A DNA stretch of 64,000 nt from Lachnospiraceae bacterium. GTDB lineage: Bacteria; Bacillota; Clostridia; Lachnospirales; Lachnospiraceae. Shown here in pieces: positions 24,957 through 32,722 of this stretch. Below the pieces are notes generated by a model. That model did no database searches and was not told the DNA's origin. It worked only from the letters and a program-made list of their open reading frames with translations. Position 1 is the stretch's first letter, and each line of letters begins with the position of its first letter. The stretch covers positions 124,001 through 188,000 of the forward strand of contig JAETRD010000004.1 of the NCBI GenBank assembly GCA_021770345.1. Reading direction: 5' to 3'. The position numbers and the translations under genes were made by a program.

Positions 24957-25838
24957 CTATTCTCTGTGTATGTCCCTGCGTGCGGAAGAGACACCGGTCA
25001 GCGCCTCCATCAGGCAGGCCCGCGCCTCCTCGACCGTCGTCGCCTCCGCGTCGACTTTCAGTCCGGCAGCCGCAAGCTCATGCATCAGATATGTCACCTG
25101 CGGAGCGGCCAGCCCGATTTTCTCCAGCTCCCTGTAATGGCGGAACACTTCCCGCGGCACGCCGTCATACAGTACCTGCCCCTGGTTCATCACAACAATG
25201 CGGTCCACATATTTCGCCACATCCTCCATACTGTGCGACACCAGAATCACCGTCATCCCCCGCTCCCTGTGCATGCGGGCAATCAGGTCCAAAATCTCGT
25301 CGCGCCCGGCCGGGTCGAGTCCTGCCGTCGGCTCGTCGAGAATCAAGACCTCCGGCTTCATCGCCAGCACACCGGCGATCGCCACACGGCGTTTCTGTCC
25401 GCCCGACAGGTCAAACGGCGACTGGTAATAAAGCTCCTCGGGAAGACCCACACTGCGCAGCGCCTCAAACGCCCGAAGCCCTGCCTCTTCCTTTGTCAAC
25501 CCTTGATTTTGGGGTCCAAAGCAGACATCGTCAAAAATCGTCGTCTCAAACAGCTGATGCTCCGGGTACTGGAAGACCAGCCCCACACGGTTGCGCAGTT
25601 CCCGCAGTTCAAAGTCCTCATCGTAGATATCCAGCCCATGGAAATAAATGGCCCCCGAAGTCGCACGCATCAACCCGTTCAAATGCTGAATCAATGTGGA
25701 CTTCCCGGAACCGGTATGTCCGATTATCCCGATAAACTGCCCGTCTTTTATCTCGAGATTGATATCACGGAGCGCCTGAATCTGGTAGGCCGTGTCCGGG
25801 CTGTATATATAGTTTACTTTATCTAATATAATTGACAT
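24957..25838 (-). CDS. ecfA2: energy-coupling factor ATPase EcfA2
   Basis: A 293-residue ABC ATPase. Walker A GHTGSGKSTLIQHLNG, Q-loop QYPEHQLFE, signature LSGGQKRRVAIAGVLAM, Walker B VLILDEPTAGLDP and switch His in VILVSHSMEDVAKY. QYPEHQLF is a hallmark of EcfA2. It pairs with EcfA1 to power import of vitamins and metals through EcfT and S-components. Confidence 0.95.
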   Translation of the reverse strand: MSIILDKVNYIYSPDTAYQIQALRDINLEIKDGQFIGIIGHTGSGKSTLIQHLNGLMRATSGAIYFHGLDIYDEDFELRELRNRVGLVFQYPEHQLFETTIFDDVCFGPQNQGLTKEEAGLRAFEALRSVGLPEELYYQSPFDLSGGQKRRVAIAGVLAMKPEVLILDEPTAGLDPAGRDEILDLIARMHRERGMTVILVSHSMEDVAKYVDRIVVMNQGQVLYDGVPREVFRHYRELEKIGLAAPQVTYLMHELAAAGLKVDAEATTVEEARACLMEALTGVSSARRDIHRE

Positions 25839-25853
25839 TTTACCGCGCCCCTT

Positions 25854-26714
25854 CTACGAAATCTGCGCCGCACGCAGCACCGCCTCCACGAGCTCCTGTC
25901 TGGTCAGCACGCCGATCGGTATATTAATTCCGGACTGGCGCAGCAGATCCGCGAGGATTGTGACCTGCGGCACGTCCAGCCGGTATTCCTTGAGTTTTCC
26001 CACCTGCGAAAAAATCTGCCGGGGCGTCCCCTGCATCACCACTTTTCCGCTGTCCATGACGAACACTTTATCCGCGTCCACAACCTCTTCCATATAGTGC
26101 GTGATCAAGATAATCGTCACGCCCTTTTCGCGGTTCAGCTCATGCGCCGTGCGGATGACATCGGCCCGGCCATTCGGGTCTAACATCGCCGTCGGCTCGT
26201 CCAAAACAATGCATTTCGGCTGCATCGCGACAACACCCGCGATCGCCACGCGCTGTTTCTGCCCGCCCGACAGCTTATTCGGCGAGTGATGGCGGTATTT
26301 TGTCATCCCGACCGCCGCGAGGCTCTCCTCCACGCGCCGCCAGATTTCTTCCGTTGGGACGCCGATGTTCTCCGGTCCAAACCCCACATCCTCCTCGACC
26401 ACGCTCGCGATAATCTGGTTGTCGGGATTCTGAAACACCATGCCCGCTGCCTGGCGCACCGGAAATATATTTTCCTCGGCCGAAGTGTCCATGCCGTCCA
26501 CATAGAGCGTCCCCTCACTCGGGGTGAGCAGCGCGTTGATGTGCTTTGCCAGCGTGGATTTTCCGGAGCCGTTGTGCCCGAGAATCGCGATAAAATCCCC
26601 CTGCTTCACGTCCAGATCGACATGGTCTAAGGCCGTGGAGATCGATTCCACATTCCCCTCCTCGTCACGCCTGATATATTCGTGTACCAATTGTCTTGCC
26701 CTGATAATACTCAT
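25854..26714 (-). CDS. ecfA1: energy-coupling factor ATPase EcfA1
   Basis: A 286-residue ABC ATPase. Walker A GHNGSGKSTLAKHINALL, Q-loop FQNPDNQIIASVVEEDVGFG, signature LSGGQKQRVAIAGVVAM, Walker B CIVLDEPTAMLDPNGR and ITHYMEE switch. FQNPDNQ is characteristic of EcfA1. The start was placed at MSIIRARQLVHEYI (26714) because homology begins there; an in-frame ATG 11 codons upstream overlaps the preceding spacer. It follows trmL instead of rplQ, which is the more common neighbour in Firmicutes. Confidence 0.94.
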   Translation of the reverse strand: MSIIRARQLVHEYIRRDEEGNVESISTALDHVDLDVKQGDFIAILGHNGSGKSTLAKHINALLTPSEGTLYVDGMDTSAEENIFPVRQAAGMVFQNPDNQIIASVVEEDVGFGPENIGVPTEEIWRRVEESLAAVGMTKYRHHSPNKLSGGQKQRVAIAGVVAMQPKCIVLDEPTAMLDPNGRADVIRTAHELNREKGVTIILITHYMEEVVDADKVFVMDSGKVVMQGTPRQIFSQVGKLKEYRLDVPQVTILADLLRQSGINIPIGVLTRQELVEAVLRAAQIS

Positions 26715-26757
26715 ACAGATAACCGTGCCCCTTCCCCAGGCGTCCATACCTTTCTTT

Positions 26758-27261
26758 TTATTCTTCCCATTTTAAGCGGTGCAGCTCTCCCGCAAGCTTC
26801 ATATCGGCAAACCCGTTCTGACGCAGCGCCTCGTAGAGCACAATCGCCGCACAGTTCGAAAGATTCAGCGAACGCGTCTCCCCGAGCATCGGAATGCGGA
26901 TACAGGCATCGGGATTCTCCTTTAAAATTTCTTCCGGAATACCTGCACTCTCCCTGCCGAACACAAGATAGCAGTCCGGCTCATAGGCGGCATCCGAATA
27001 AACCTTCCGCCCCTTTGTCGTGGCATAGTAAAGCTTCGCCTCCGGATTTTTGTCGCAAAACGCCTGCCAGTTTACATAGGTCGTCACGTCCAGATCGTTC
27101 CAGTAATCCATCCCGGCCCGGCGGATCGATTTCTCGTTCAGCCGGAAGCCGAGAGGCTCGATCAAATGCAGCCTTGTCCCGGTCGCCACGCAGGTTCTGC
27201 CGATATTTCCCGTATTCGCCGGAATCTCCGGCTCATATAATACAATGTTTAGGTTTGCCAT
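26758..27261 (-). CDS. trmL: tRNA (cytidine/uridine-34 2'-O)-methyltransferase TrmL-like
   Basis: A SPOUT-fold enzyme of about 167 residues, the normal TrmL length. Motifs: LYEPEIPANTGNIGRTCVAT, CYLVFGRESAGIPEEIL and the knot signature ETRSLNLSNCAAIVLYEAL. It methylates the wobble ribose of tRNA-Leu in characterised cases. The ATG at 27261 was preferred; a GTG at 27267 overlaps the aminotransferase stop and is possible. It lies inside the aminotransferase-ecf operon. Confidence 0.93.
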   Translation of the reverse strand: MANLNIVLYEPEIPANTGNIGRTCVATGTRLHLIEPLGFRLNEKSIRRAGMDYWNDLDVTTYVNWQAFCDKNPEAKLYYATTKGRKVYSDAAYEPDCYLVFGRESAGIPEEILKENPDACIRIPMLGETRSLNLSNCAAIVLYEALRQNGFADMKLAGELHRLKWEE

Positions 27262-27263
27262 AC

Positions 27264-28439
27264 TCACTCTTTATTCTTCGCTCTGAAATCATTGATAAAC
27301 GCCTCGATGCGGTCTAACGCCCGCTTTAAGTCCTCCATGGAATACGCGTAGGAGATGCGCACAAACCCCTCACCGCAGGCGCCGAACGCCGTCCCCGGCA
27401 CGACCGCCACCTTCTGCGCCTGCAGCAGCGCATTCGCAAACTCGTCGGATGTCATGCCGAACTCCTGAATGCAGGGGAACACATAAAACGCACCGAACGG
27501 CTCAAAGCAGGAAAGCCCCATCTCTCGGAAACGGTGCAGCACATAGCGGCGGCGGCCGTCATACTCCTCCCGCATCCGCCGCACATCCTCGTCCCCGTTG
27601 CGCATCGCATCCACGGCCGCATACTGGCTTGTCGTCGGCGCACACATAATCGCATACTGGTGGATTTTTAACATCTGCTCAATGATTGCCGCAGGGCCGC
27701 AAACATATCCGAGCCGCCATCCCGTCATCGCATATGCCTTCGAGAACCCGTTAATTAAAATCGTGCGCTCCTTCATCCCCGGGAGCGATGCAATGCTCAC
27801 ATGGTTTTCAAGATAAGTGAGCTCCGCATAAATCTCGTCGCTGATGACATACAGGTCATGGCGGATCACAACCTCGGCGATTTTCTCGAGATCTTCCCGC
27901 TCCATCACCGCCCCGGTCGGATTATTCGGAAACGGCAACACCAAAAGCTTGGTCCGCGGTGTAATCGCCGCCTCTAACTGCTCCGCGGTCAGGCGGAATT
28001 CGTGCTCCGCCTGAAGCTCGATAATGACCGGCACGCCGTTTGCGAGCACCGCACACGGCAGGTAAGAAACATAGCTCGGCTGCGGGATCAGCACTTCGTC
28101 CCCCGGGTCAAGCATCGCGCGCATCGCGATATCGATCGCCTCGCTGCCGCCCACGGTCACGATCATCTCTTTTGCATAGTCATATGTCATGCCGAATCTG
28201 CGGTCAAGATAGTTTGCGATCTCTGTTTTCAGTTCCTTTAACCCCGCATTTGAAGTATAAAAAGTCCTCCCCTTTTCAAGGGAATATATCGCCTCGTCAC
28301 GGATGTGCCATGGCGTATCGAAATCCGGCTCGCCCACGCCCAGCGAGATCGCATCCTGCATCTCGCTGACAATGTCAAAAAACTTGCGGATTCCGGACGG
28401 CTCGATCGTGACGATTGTCTTTGATAATGGGTCTCTCAT
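27264..28439 (-). CDS. pyridoxal-phosphate aminotransferase, class I/II (fold type I)
   Basis: A 391-residue enzyme. Substrate-arm motif GVGEPDFDTPWHIRD, PNNPTGAVM near 171, PLP-binding Asp201 in VISDEIYAEL, Schiff-base Lys234 in GFSKAYAMTGWRLGY and the substrate carboxylate Arg in FVRISYA. It belongs with the PatA/AspC-like aminotransferases commonly found next to an Lrp/AsnC regulator in Clostridia; the amino acid substrate cannot be told from sequence. Its ATG overlaps the regulator stop by four bases and its stop meets the trmL start. Confidence 0.92.
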   Translation of the reverse strand: MRDPLSKTIVTIEPSGIRKFFDIVSEMQDAISLGVGEPDFDTPWHIRDEAIYSLEKGRTFYTSNAGLKELKTEIANYLDRRFGMTYDYAKEMIVTVGGSEAIDIAMRAMLDPGDEVLIPQPSYVSYLPCAVLANGVPVIIELQAEHEFRLTAEQLEAAITPRTKLLVLPFPNNPTGAVMEREDLEKIAEVVIRHDLYVISDEIYAELTYLENHVSIASLPGMKERTILINGFSKAYAMTGWRLGYVCGPAAIIEQMLKIHQYAIMCAPTTSQYAAVDAMRNGDEDVRRMREEYDGRRRYVLHRFREMGLSCFEPFGAFYVFPCIQEFGMTSDEFANALLQAQKVAVVPGTAFGACGEGFVRISYAYSMEDLKRALDRIEAFINDFRAKNKE

Positions 28440-28918
28440 GGCAGCATCTGTATCCTTTCGTCTTTTGCTCTCTCTGCGATTACGGTTCCGTGGTCTTTGT
28501 ATTTCTTGAGAATAAAATTGGTCTTCGTGCTGAGCACCGAGTCAATCGTGGACAATTTCTCGGAGACAAACTGTGCCACCTCGCGCAGCGTTTTCCCCTC
28601 GATCGTCACCATAAAATCAAATCCGCCGGAAATCAGATATACGGAATCCACCTCCGGGTAATTCCAGATGCGCTCGGCGAGTTTTTCAAATCCCATATCG
28701 CGCTGCGGCGTCACCCGCACCTCGATCATCGCCGTCACCTTCTCCATGCCGACTTTGTCCCAGTCTATAATCGTGTGATAACCGCAGATGATATGCTCCG
28801 CCTCCATCTGCGCAAGCTCATTTACGACAACCGCTTCGTCCACGCCCAGCATAATGGCGAGATCTTTTAAGTCAACCCGGCTGTTCTTCTCGATAAATGT
28901 CAAAATTTTCTCTCTCAT
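28436..28918 (-). CDS. Lrp/AsnC-family transcriptional regulator
   Basis: A 160-residue regulator. The winged helix covers residues 1-50 (ILTFIEKNSRVDLKDLAIML, DEAVVVNELAQME) and the ligand-binding RAM/ACT-like domain the rest, with YLISGGFDFMVTIEGKTLRE. The start at 28918 was chosen for its AGAAAGGA site and homology; an upstream in-frame ATG lies within the preceding gene. The gene overlaps the AIR-synthase-like gene by 47 bases and the aminotransferase by 4. It probably senses an amino acid and controls this operon. Confidence 0.92.
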   Translation of the reverse strand: MREKILTFIEKNSRVDLKDLAIMLGVDEAVVVNELAQMEAEHIICGYHTIIDWDKVGMEKVTAMIEVRVTPQRDMGFEKLAERIWNYPEVDSVYLISGGFDFMVTIEGKTLREVAQFVSEKLSTIDSVLSTKTNFILKKYKDHGTVIAERAKDERIQMLP

Positions 28919-29915
28919 AACCGATTCCTTTCTGCAATGCACTGTATAATTCGTCCGTCTTCGGCGGCTCGAGGAATCTCCGTTCCTCACCGTTTCTGAG
29001 TACCCGGTCATTCCCGTCCGCAGCCTTTCCGATCACCGCGGCCGGTATCCCCACCTGCTCTAACGCACGGGCAAGCGCATTTCCGTCCGCGGCGGCCATC
29101 AGCATACAGCCGCTTGAGATCAGCTGGTAGGGATTGATTCCGAAAAACTCACAGACTTCCACGGTTTCCTGCCGAATCGGAATTTTTTTCAGATCGATTT
29201 CAAGTCCGACGCCGGATGCCTCTGCCATCTCCCAGAGGGCTCCGAAAATACCGCCCTCCGTCACATCGTGCATCGCACTGACGCCAGACTGCACGGCGAC
29301 TGCGGCCTCCGGGACAACCGAGAGAAACGCGTCGAGCCTTTTTGCCTTTTCCACAAAAGGAACGGAAAACCGTGTGAGCAGCTCCTTCTCCTTCTCCTTC
29401 GCCAGAATCGAGGTGCCCTCAATTCCGATCCACTTCGTGACAAGGATATCCATACCCGGCCTCGCCCCCGCCGTAGAGATCAGACGGCCATCTTTGACCT
29501 TTCCCACACCGCAGACGGAAATCAGCGGCTGGTTTACCACGGACGTCACCTCGGTATGTCCGCCCATGATCTGGACATTTACCGCCCGGCAGGCTTCCTC
29601 CACCTGCGTCATCATATGCCTGAGTTCCGGCTCCTCCACTGACTCCGGCAAAAGCACGGTAAGGAGTACGCCCACCGGCTCCGCCCCGGCGCTCGCGAGG
29701 TCGTTCGCGGTAATCTGGATAGCCAGCGTTCCGATATCCTGCGCCGTTCCGGTGATCGGGTCCGTCGAGAGCACCAGTGTCTCGTCGTCTGCAAGTTTTA
29801 CCGCCGCGCAGTCCTCGCCCACACCGGCTCCTAAGACCACCTCCGGCCGCTTCGTATGTATCTGTCTGAAGACGGCGCGTTTCAGCACATTCTCCGGCAC
29901 TTTTCCTATCTTCAT
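28872..29915 (-). CDS. AIR-synthase-related protein (HypE/PurM/SelD superfamily)
   Basis: A 347-residue protein of the PurM-like ATP-binding superfamily. N-terminal VLGAGVGEDCAAVKLADDET, STDPITGTAQDIG, then ANDLASAGAEPVGVLLTVLL and the C-terminal domain with HDVTEGGIFGALWEMAEASG. It looks most like HypE but lacks the C-terminal PRIC-type cysteine that carries the cyanide precursor in true HypE (it ends YREEQPG), and there are no hyp genes nearby. It therefore probably uses ATP to activate a carboxamide or acid in an unknown pathway. First gene of the operon running to truA. Confidence 0.85.
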   Translation of the reverse strand: MKIGKVPENVLKRAVFRQIHTKRPEVVLGAGVGEDCAAVKLADDETLVLSTDPITGTAQDIGTLAIQITANDLASAGAEPVGVLLTVLLPESVEEPELRHMMTQVEEACRAVNVQIMGGHTEVTSVVNQPLISVCGVGKVKDGRLISTAGARPGMDILVTKWIGIEGTSILAKEKEKELLTRFSVPFVEKAKRLDAFLSVVPEAAVAVQSGVSAMHDVTEGGIFGALWEMAEASGVGLEIDLKKIPIRQETVEVCEFFGINPYQLISSGCMLMAAADGNALARALEQVGIPAAVIGKAADGNDRVLRNGEERRFLEPPKTDELYSALQKGIGYERENFDIYREEQPG

Positions 29916-30009
29916 CTTTTTTCCTCATTCCTGCGCGGCTTTTTATGGCTCAGCTATGCTGAGACTATTGCATGTCAAGTTTGTGGATGCCGCGCATACA
30001 CAAACCTGG

Positions 30010-30038
30010 GAGTGAAAGATTTGAAAAATCTTTCACTC
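30010..30038. repeat. 13-bp perfect hairpin in the vanW to AIR-synthase gap
   Basis: GAGTGAAAGATTT-GAA-AAATCTTTCACTC, with no T-run on either strand. It lies upstream of the AIR-synthase operon and downstream of the vanW-like gene on the same strand. It could be part of a leader structure. Confidence 0.5.
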
Positions 30039-30090
30039 TTACCTCCCGCCCCGTTCCACGGGTAATCAACCGCGCTTATGTACATTTACA

Positions 30091-30124
30091 GTTTAAGGCC
30101 GCCCATATTCGGGCAGCCTTAAAC
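30091..30124 (-). terminator. 14-bp hairpin after the VanW gene
   Basis: GTTTAAGGCTGCCC and GGGCGGCCTTAAAC pair around a six-base loop, 46 bases after the VanW stop. The T-tract is poor, so it may be a weak terminator or mRNA-stabilising hairpin. Confidence 0.5.
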
Positions 30125-30169
30125 CTCACCTGTTCTCTCTGTCAAATACGCCGGATCGCACCGCCGCCG

Positions 30170-31753
30170 TCACTGCGCCGGCTGCCCTTCCGGCTGCACC
30201 GGCTGTTCCGCCGGTTGCTCGACCGCCGCCGATTCCGCGGCAGCGGCAGCGGCTGCCGCCGCCGCTGCCTGCTCCTCCGGGCTTAACGCCGCTGCCGGAT
30301 TCATAATCGCGGACGCGTTCGCCGCGTACGGGGAAACCGCCGCGTAAACCGTTCCCTCATCGCCGGAAGCAATCGCCGCCCCCACAATCGCGGAAACGTT
30401 CGGATCCTCGGAAGCCGTTCCCACCCTGACAATCTTCGGGGACGCTTTGTAAGTGCTCTTATTGAATATCTCGCGGCTCTCGACCGCTCCGTCAACCGTC
30501 ACTACCTTCCAGAGCTGTGCGACATAACCGGTATGCTTCCCCTGCGCCACGGAAAGATATCCCACCGGGTCTCCCGTCGCCACAAACTGAATGCCCGGGT
30601 CCTGCGTCGACACCACTTCGCTCTCAAAGCTGATCGCACGGTTGGCCGGTCTCGTCTCATGACCGAAAATATTGAAATAAATATTCTTCCCTTCGGTATA
30701 ACTCTCAATATAAATCGGAAGCTCCTGATTGTTCACAAATTTTAAATCCTTATAATCTCCGGCGATCGCGGCGTCCATCGAAGGCTTTACATAAGTGACG
30801 ATCATCGAGTGATTCGAGCGCTCCGTCACCTCAAGCTCCGCTAAGATCACCGCATTGTAAAGCGTTGTCGATACCTGACATACGCCGCCGCCGTATGAGT
30901 CAACGACCTGTCCGTTCTCATAGGAACCGGCCAGCTCATACCCGTTGCTCTGATCGAGCGGACCGATTGTCGCGTTCACGGAAAATTCCTCACCCGGATA
31001 CAGCAGCGTCCCGTTAATCATGCCTGCCGCATTCGCGATATTGTGACAGCGGTTGTTGTTGGAACTGCTGTAGTTGGTGTTGTAGCTTCCCAGCAAATCC
31101 GTAATCTGTGAGAGCTCCTCCTCACTGCCTCTCGGCTCCACGATCTCTGCCACCAGTTCAATCTCCGCCGCACTGCCGTCCCACGCATCCCTGATATAAG
31201 ACTCGATTACAGCCGCGGAATCTCCCGTATTGACCGCAATCCCCTGCGCGCCTTTCACAATCCGGAACGCCCCGTTTTCACGGACAAGCCCGTTATCTAC
31301 CGCTTCCTGATTCAGCTCGCCCGCATTGTCGCCAAGCAGGGATTCCACCGCCGCGCGATCCGCGTCAAACTCCAGCGCAAGCGTCTTGCCGCCGCGCTCC
31401 AAATCCTTTTTATCTTTAAAGCGCTTGATCAAATTCCCGCTCCGTCCGACGTCAACGGCCTGCTGCACGACCGTCTCATCCGCCGCATGGATTCCGAGCT
31501 CCGATGCTTTTACGGAAATGCTCCGCTCCCCCGCAGACAATGTGATCTGCGATTCGCCTATCTGCGCAATATATGCATCAAGCGCACTCTCGGCCTCCTC
31601 ATAGGTCATCCCGCCCACATCGACATTTCCGATGTAAACCCCCTGCGCGATCGTATCCGCCTCCTCTGCACGCAGTGCATAAGTCCCTGCAAATACAATG
31701 CCGCCTATCAGTGCCGCCCCAAATAATGACAAAATCTTTTTTCTCTTTTTCAT
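30170..31753 (-). CDS. VanW-family protein with putative peptidoglycan-binding domains
   Basis: A 527-residue surface protein. A signal anchor occupies residues 8-27. Two YoaR-like putative peptidoglycan-binding repeats follow (one with GNVDVGGMTYEEAESALDAY). The VanW domain begins near residue 220 (SSSNNNRCHNIANAAG, PGEEFSVNATIGPLDQSNGY, GGGVCQVSTTLYNAVI), then a G5-like segment with GHETRPANRA and VVTVDGAVESREIFNKSTYK. The C-terminal 60 residues are low-complexity: a run of alanines broken by Glu/Ser, then Pro/Gln/Glu repeats. VanW proteins occur beside some vancomycin-resistance genes, but this stand-alone type is common in Clostridia and its role is unclear. It has its own promoter. Confidence 0.88.
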   Translation of the reverse strand: MKKRKKILSLFGAALIGGIVFAGTYALRAEEADTIAQGVYIGNVDVGGMTYEEAESALDAYIAQIGESQITLSAGERSISVKASELGIHAADETVVQQAVDVGRSGNLIKRFKDKKDLERGGKTLALEFDADRAAVESLLGDNAGELNQEAVDNGLVRENGAFRIVKGAQGIAVNTGDSAAVIESYIRDAWDGSAAEIELVAEIVEPRGSEEELSQITDLLGSYNTNYSSSNNNRCHNIANAAGMINGTLLYPGEEFSVNATIGPLDQSNGYELAGSYENGQVVDSYGGGVCQVSTTLYNAVILAELEVTERSNHSMIVTYVKPSMDAAIAGDYKDLKFVNNQELPIYIESYTEGKNIYFNIFGHETRPANRAISFESEVVSTQDPGIQFVATGDPVGYLSVAQGKHTGYVAQLWKVVTVDGAVESREIFNKSTYKASPKIVRVGTASEDPNVSAIVGAAIASGDEGTVYAAVSPYAANASAIMNPAAALSPEEQAAAAAAAAAAAESAAVEQPAEQPVQPEGQPAQ

Positions 31754-31794
31754 AGCCTTCCCTCTGTCCTAAAAAAACTTGCACTTGTGGAATT

Positions 31795-31823
31795 ATTTTA
31801 ACAGCGGCCCCATTCTTTTTCAA
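31795..31823 (-). promoter_or_regulatory. promoter of the VanW gene
   Basis: Minus strand TTGAAA (31818-31823), 17-bp spacer, TAAAAT (31795-31800), about 40 bases before the ATG. Confidence 0.75.
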
Positions 31824-31901
31824 GATAAATAACCACGAATATATTTGACTCCCCCCGGGATTTTTAGTATATTTTTACATGAGCAGCGCTGTCCGCGGGG
31901 C

Positions 31902-32006
31902 CTACAGCAGCGCGACAAGCACCGTTGTCAGAACCATCGTCACAATAATTACCATGACAATCACTGCCAGCGCTGTCTGATTTTTCTTTTTTCCAAAGTT
32001 ATACAT
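31902..32006 (-). CDS. 34-residue single-span membrane peptide
   Basis: ATG at 32006 is preceded by an excellent GGAGG site five bases away, and the frame ends with TAG at 31902. The peptide starts MYNFGKKKNQ and continues with an unbroken hydrophobic stretch of about 24 residues, giving a positive-inside single membrane helix. Small basic-plus-hydrophobic peptides like this are common in Lachnospiraceae and often unannotated. No family could be named. It lies alone between the VanW gene (same strand) and a divergent TPR-like gene. Confidence 0.6.
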   Translation of the reverse strand: MYNFGKKKNQTALAVIVMVIIVTMVLTTVLVALL

Positions 32007-32107
32007 AGGTACCTCCATACGCACACGATTCTGTGTATTTTTGTCTGTGCGTCGATGCACAGACCTGAAATCAAAGTTTTTTATCCGGAAAGGACGGTAT
32101 ACTTCCC

Positions 32108-32707
32108 ATGGCGATAGGTATTGTAATTTTCTTTATATTTCTGATTGCTTATTTTCGAAAAAGAAACACCAGAGCCCAGAGTGAAATCGAAGCAAAATTC
32201 TGGGAACGCGAAACAGAAGCAAACCATGTGCGCCGACAGGACATCAGCGGACTCCCCTATATTAGCATACCTTTAGAGAATTTTCCATTAAATAAGTGTG
32301 AAAATCCTGAAATAAAAGAATGTGAATCCCTGCTAAAAGAGCTTTCCGCAAAAAAAATTTTAAACCTCGGCGGTCAGACCAACACCGATTTAAAATTGCA
32401 GTACGGCACGGCCAATCTTCAGATCTTATCGGAATGTGACGAGAATTTCGTCGCACTCTGCCGCGTTTTAGTCAGGTACGCGGAAGGCCTTCTTTCCTGT
32501 GACTGCCCAGACGAAGCGCGGACCGTCCTCGAATTCGGCATCTCCTGCGGTTCCGATATCAGCAAAAATTACCTGCTCTTAGCGGACATCTACCTTGCGC
32601 AGAATGACGCCTGTGCATACGAAGACCTGCTGTCGCAGGCCAGGCTTTTGGATTCTCCGCTGAGCGCCGCGATCCTGACACGGCTGAAAGAAAAAGCGCC
32701 GGCGTAA
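32108..32707 (+). CDS. membrane-anchored TPR-like hypothetical protein
   Basis: A 199-residue protein. Residues 2-16 are an N-terminal membrane helix, followed by basic KKRN-type residues and a charged stretch. From about residue 65 the protein is helical with tetratricopeptide-like spacing, for example LVRYAEGLLSCDCPDEARTV and KNYLLLADIYLAQNDACAYE. No catalytic motif is visible. The chosen ATG at 32108 has AAAGGA upstream. Homologues of this shape are widespread in Lachnospiraceae without known function. Confidence 0.7.
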   Translation: MAIGIVIFFIFLIAYFRKRNTRAQSEIEAKFWERETEANHVRRQDISGLPYISIPLENFPLNKCENPEIKECESLLKELSAKKILNLGGQTNTDLKLQYGTANLQILSECDENFVALCRVLVRYAEGLLSCDCPDEARTVLEFGISCGSDISKNYLLLADIYLAQNDACAYEDLLSQARLLDSPLSAAILTRLKEKAPA

Positions 32708-32722
32708 AAGGGACAGTCGCAT

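Noticed and set aside
24966-25826. 286-codon plus-strand open frame (and an overlapping one of 251 codons)
   Set aside because: Antisense to ecfA2; arises from GC-rich codon bias.
29916-29985. Candidate sigma-A promoter with TTGACA near 29980 for the AIR-synthase operon
   Set aside because: The -35 is perfect but no acceptable -10 box lies at 16-18 bp, so it was not listed as a promoter.
30170-30320. GC-rich alanine-codon run as a separate repeat element
   Set aside because: It is simply the low-complexity C-terminal tail of the VanW protein.
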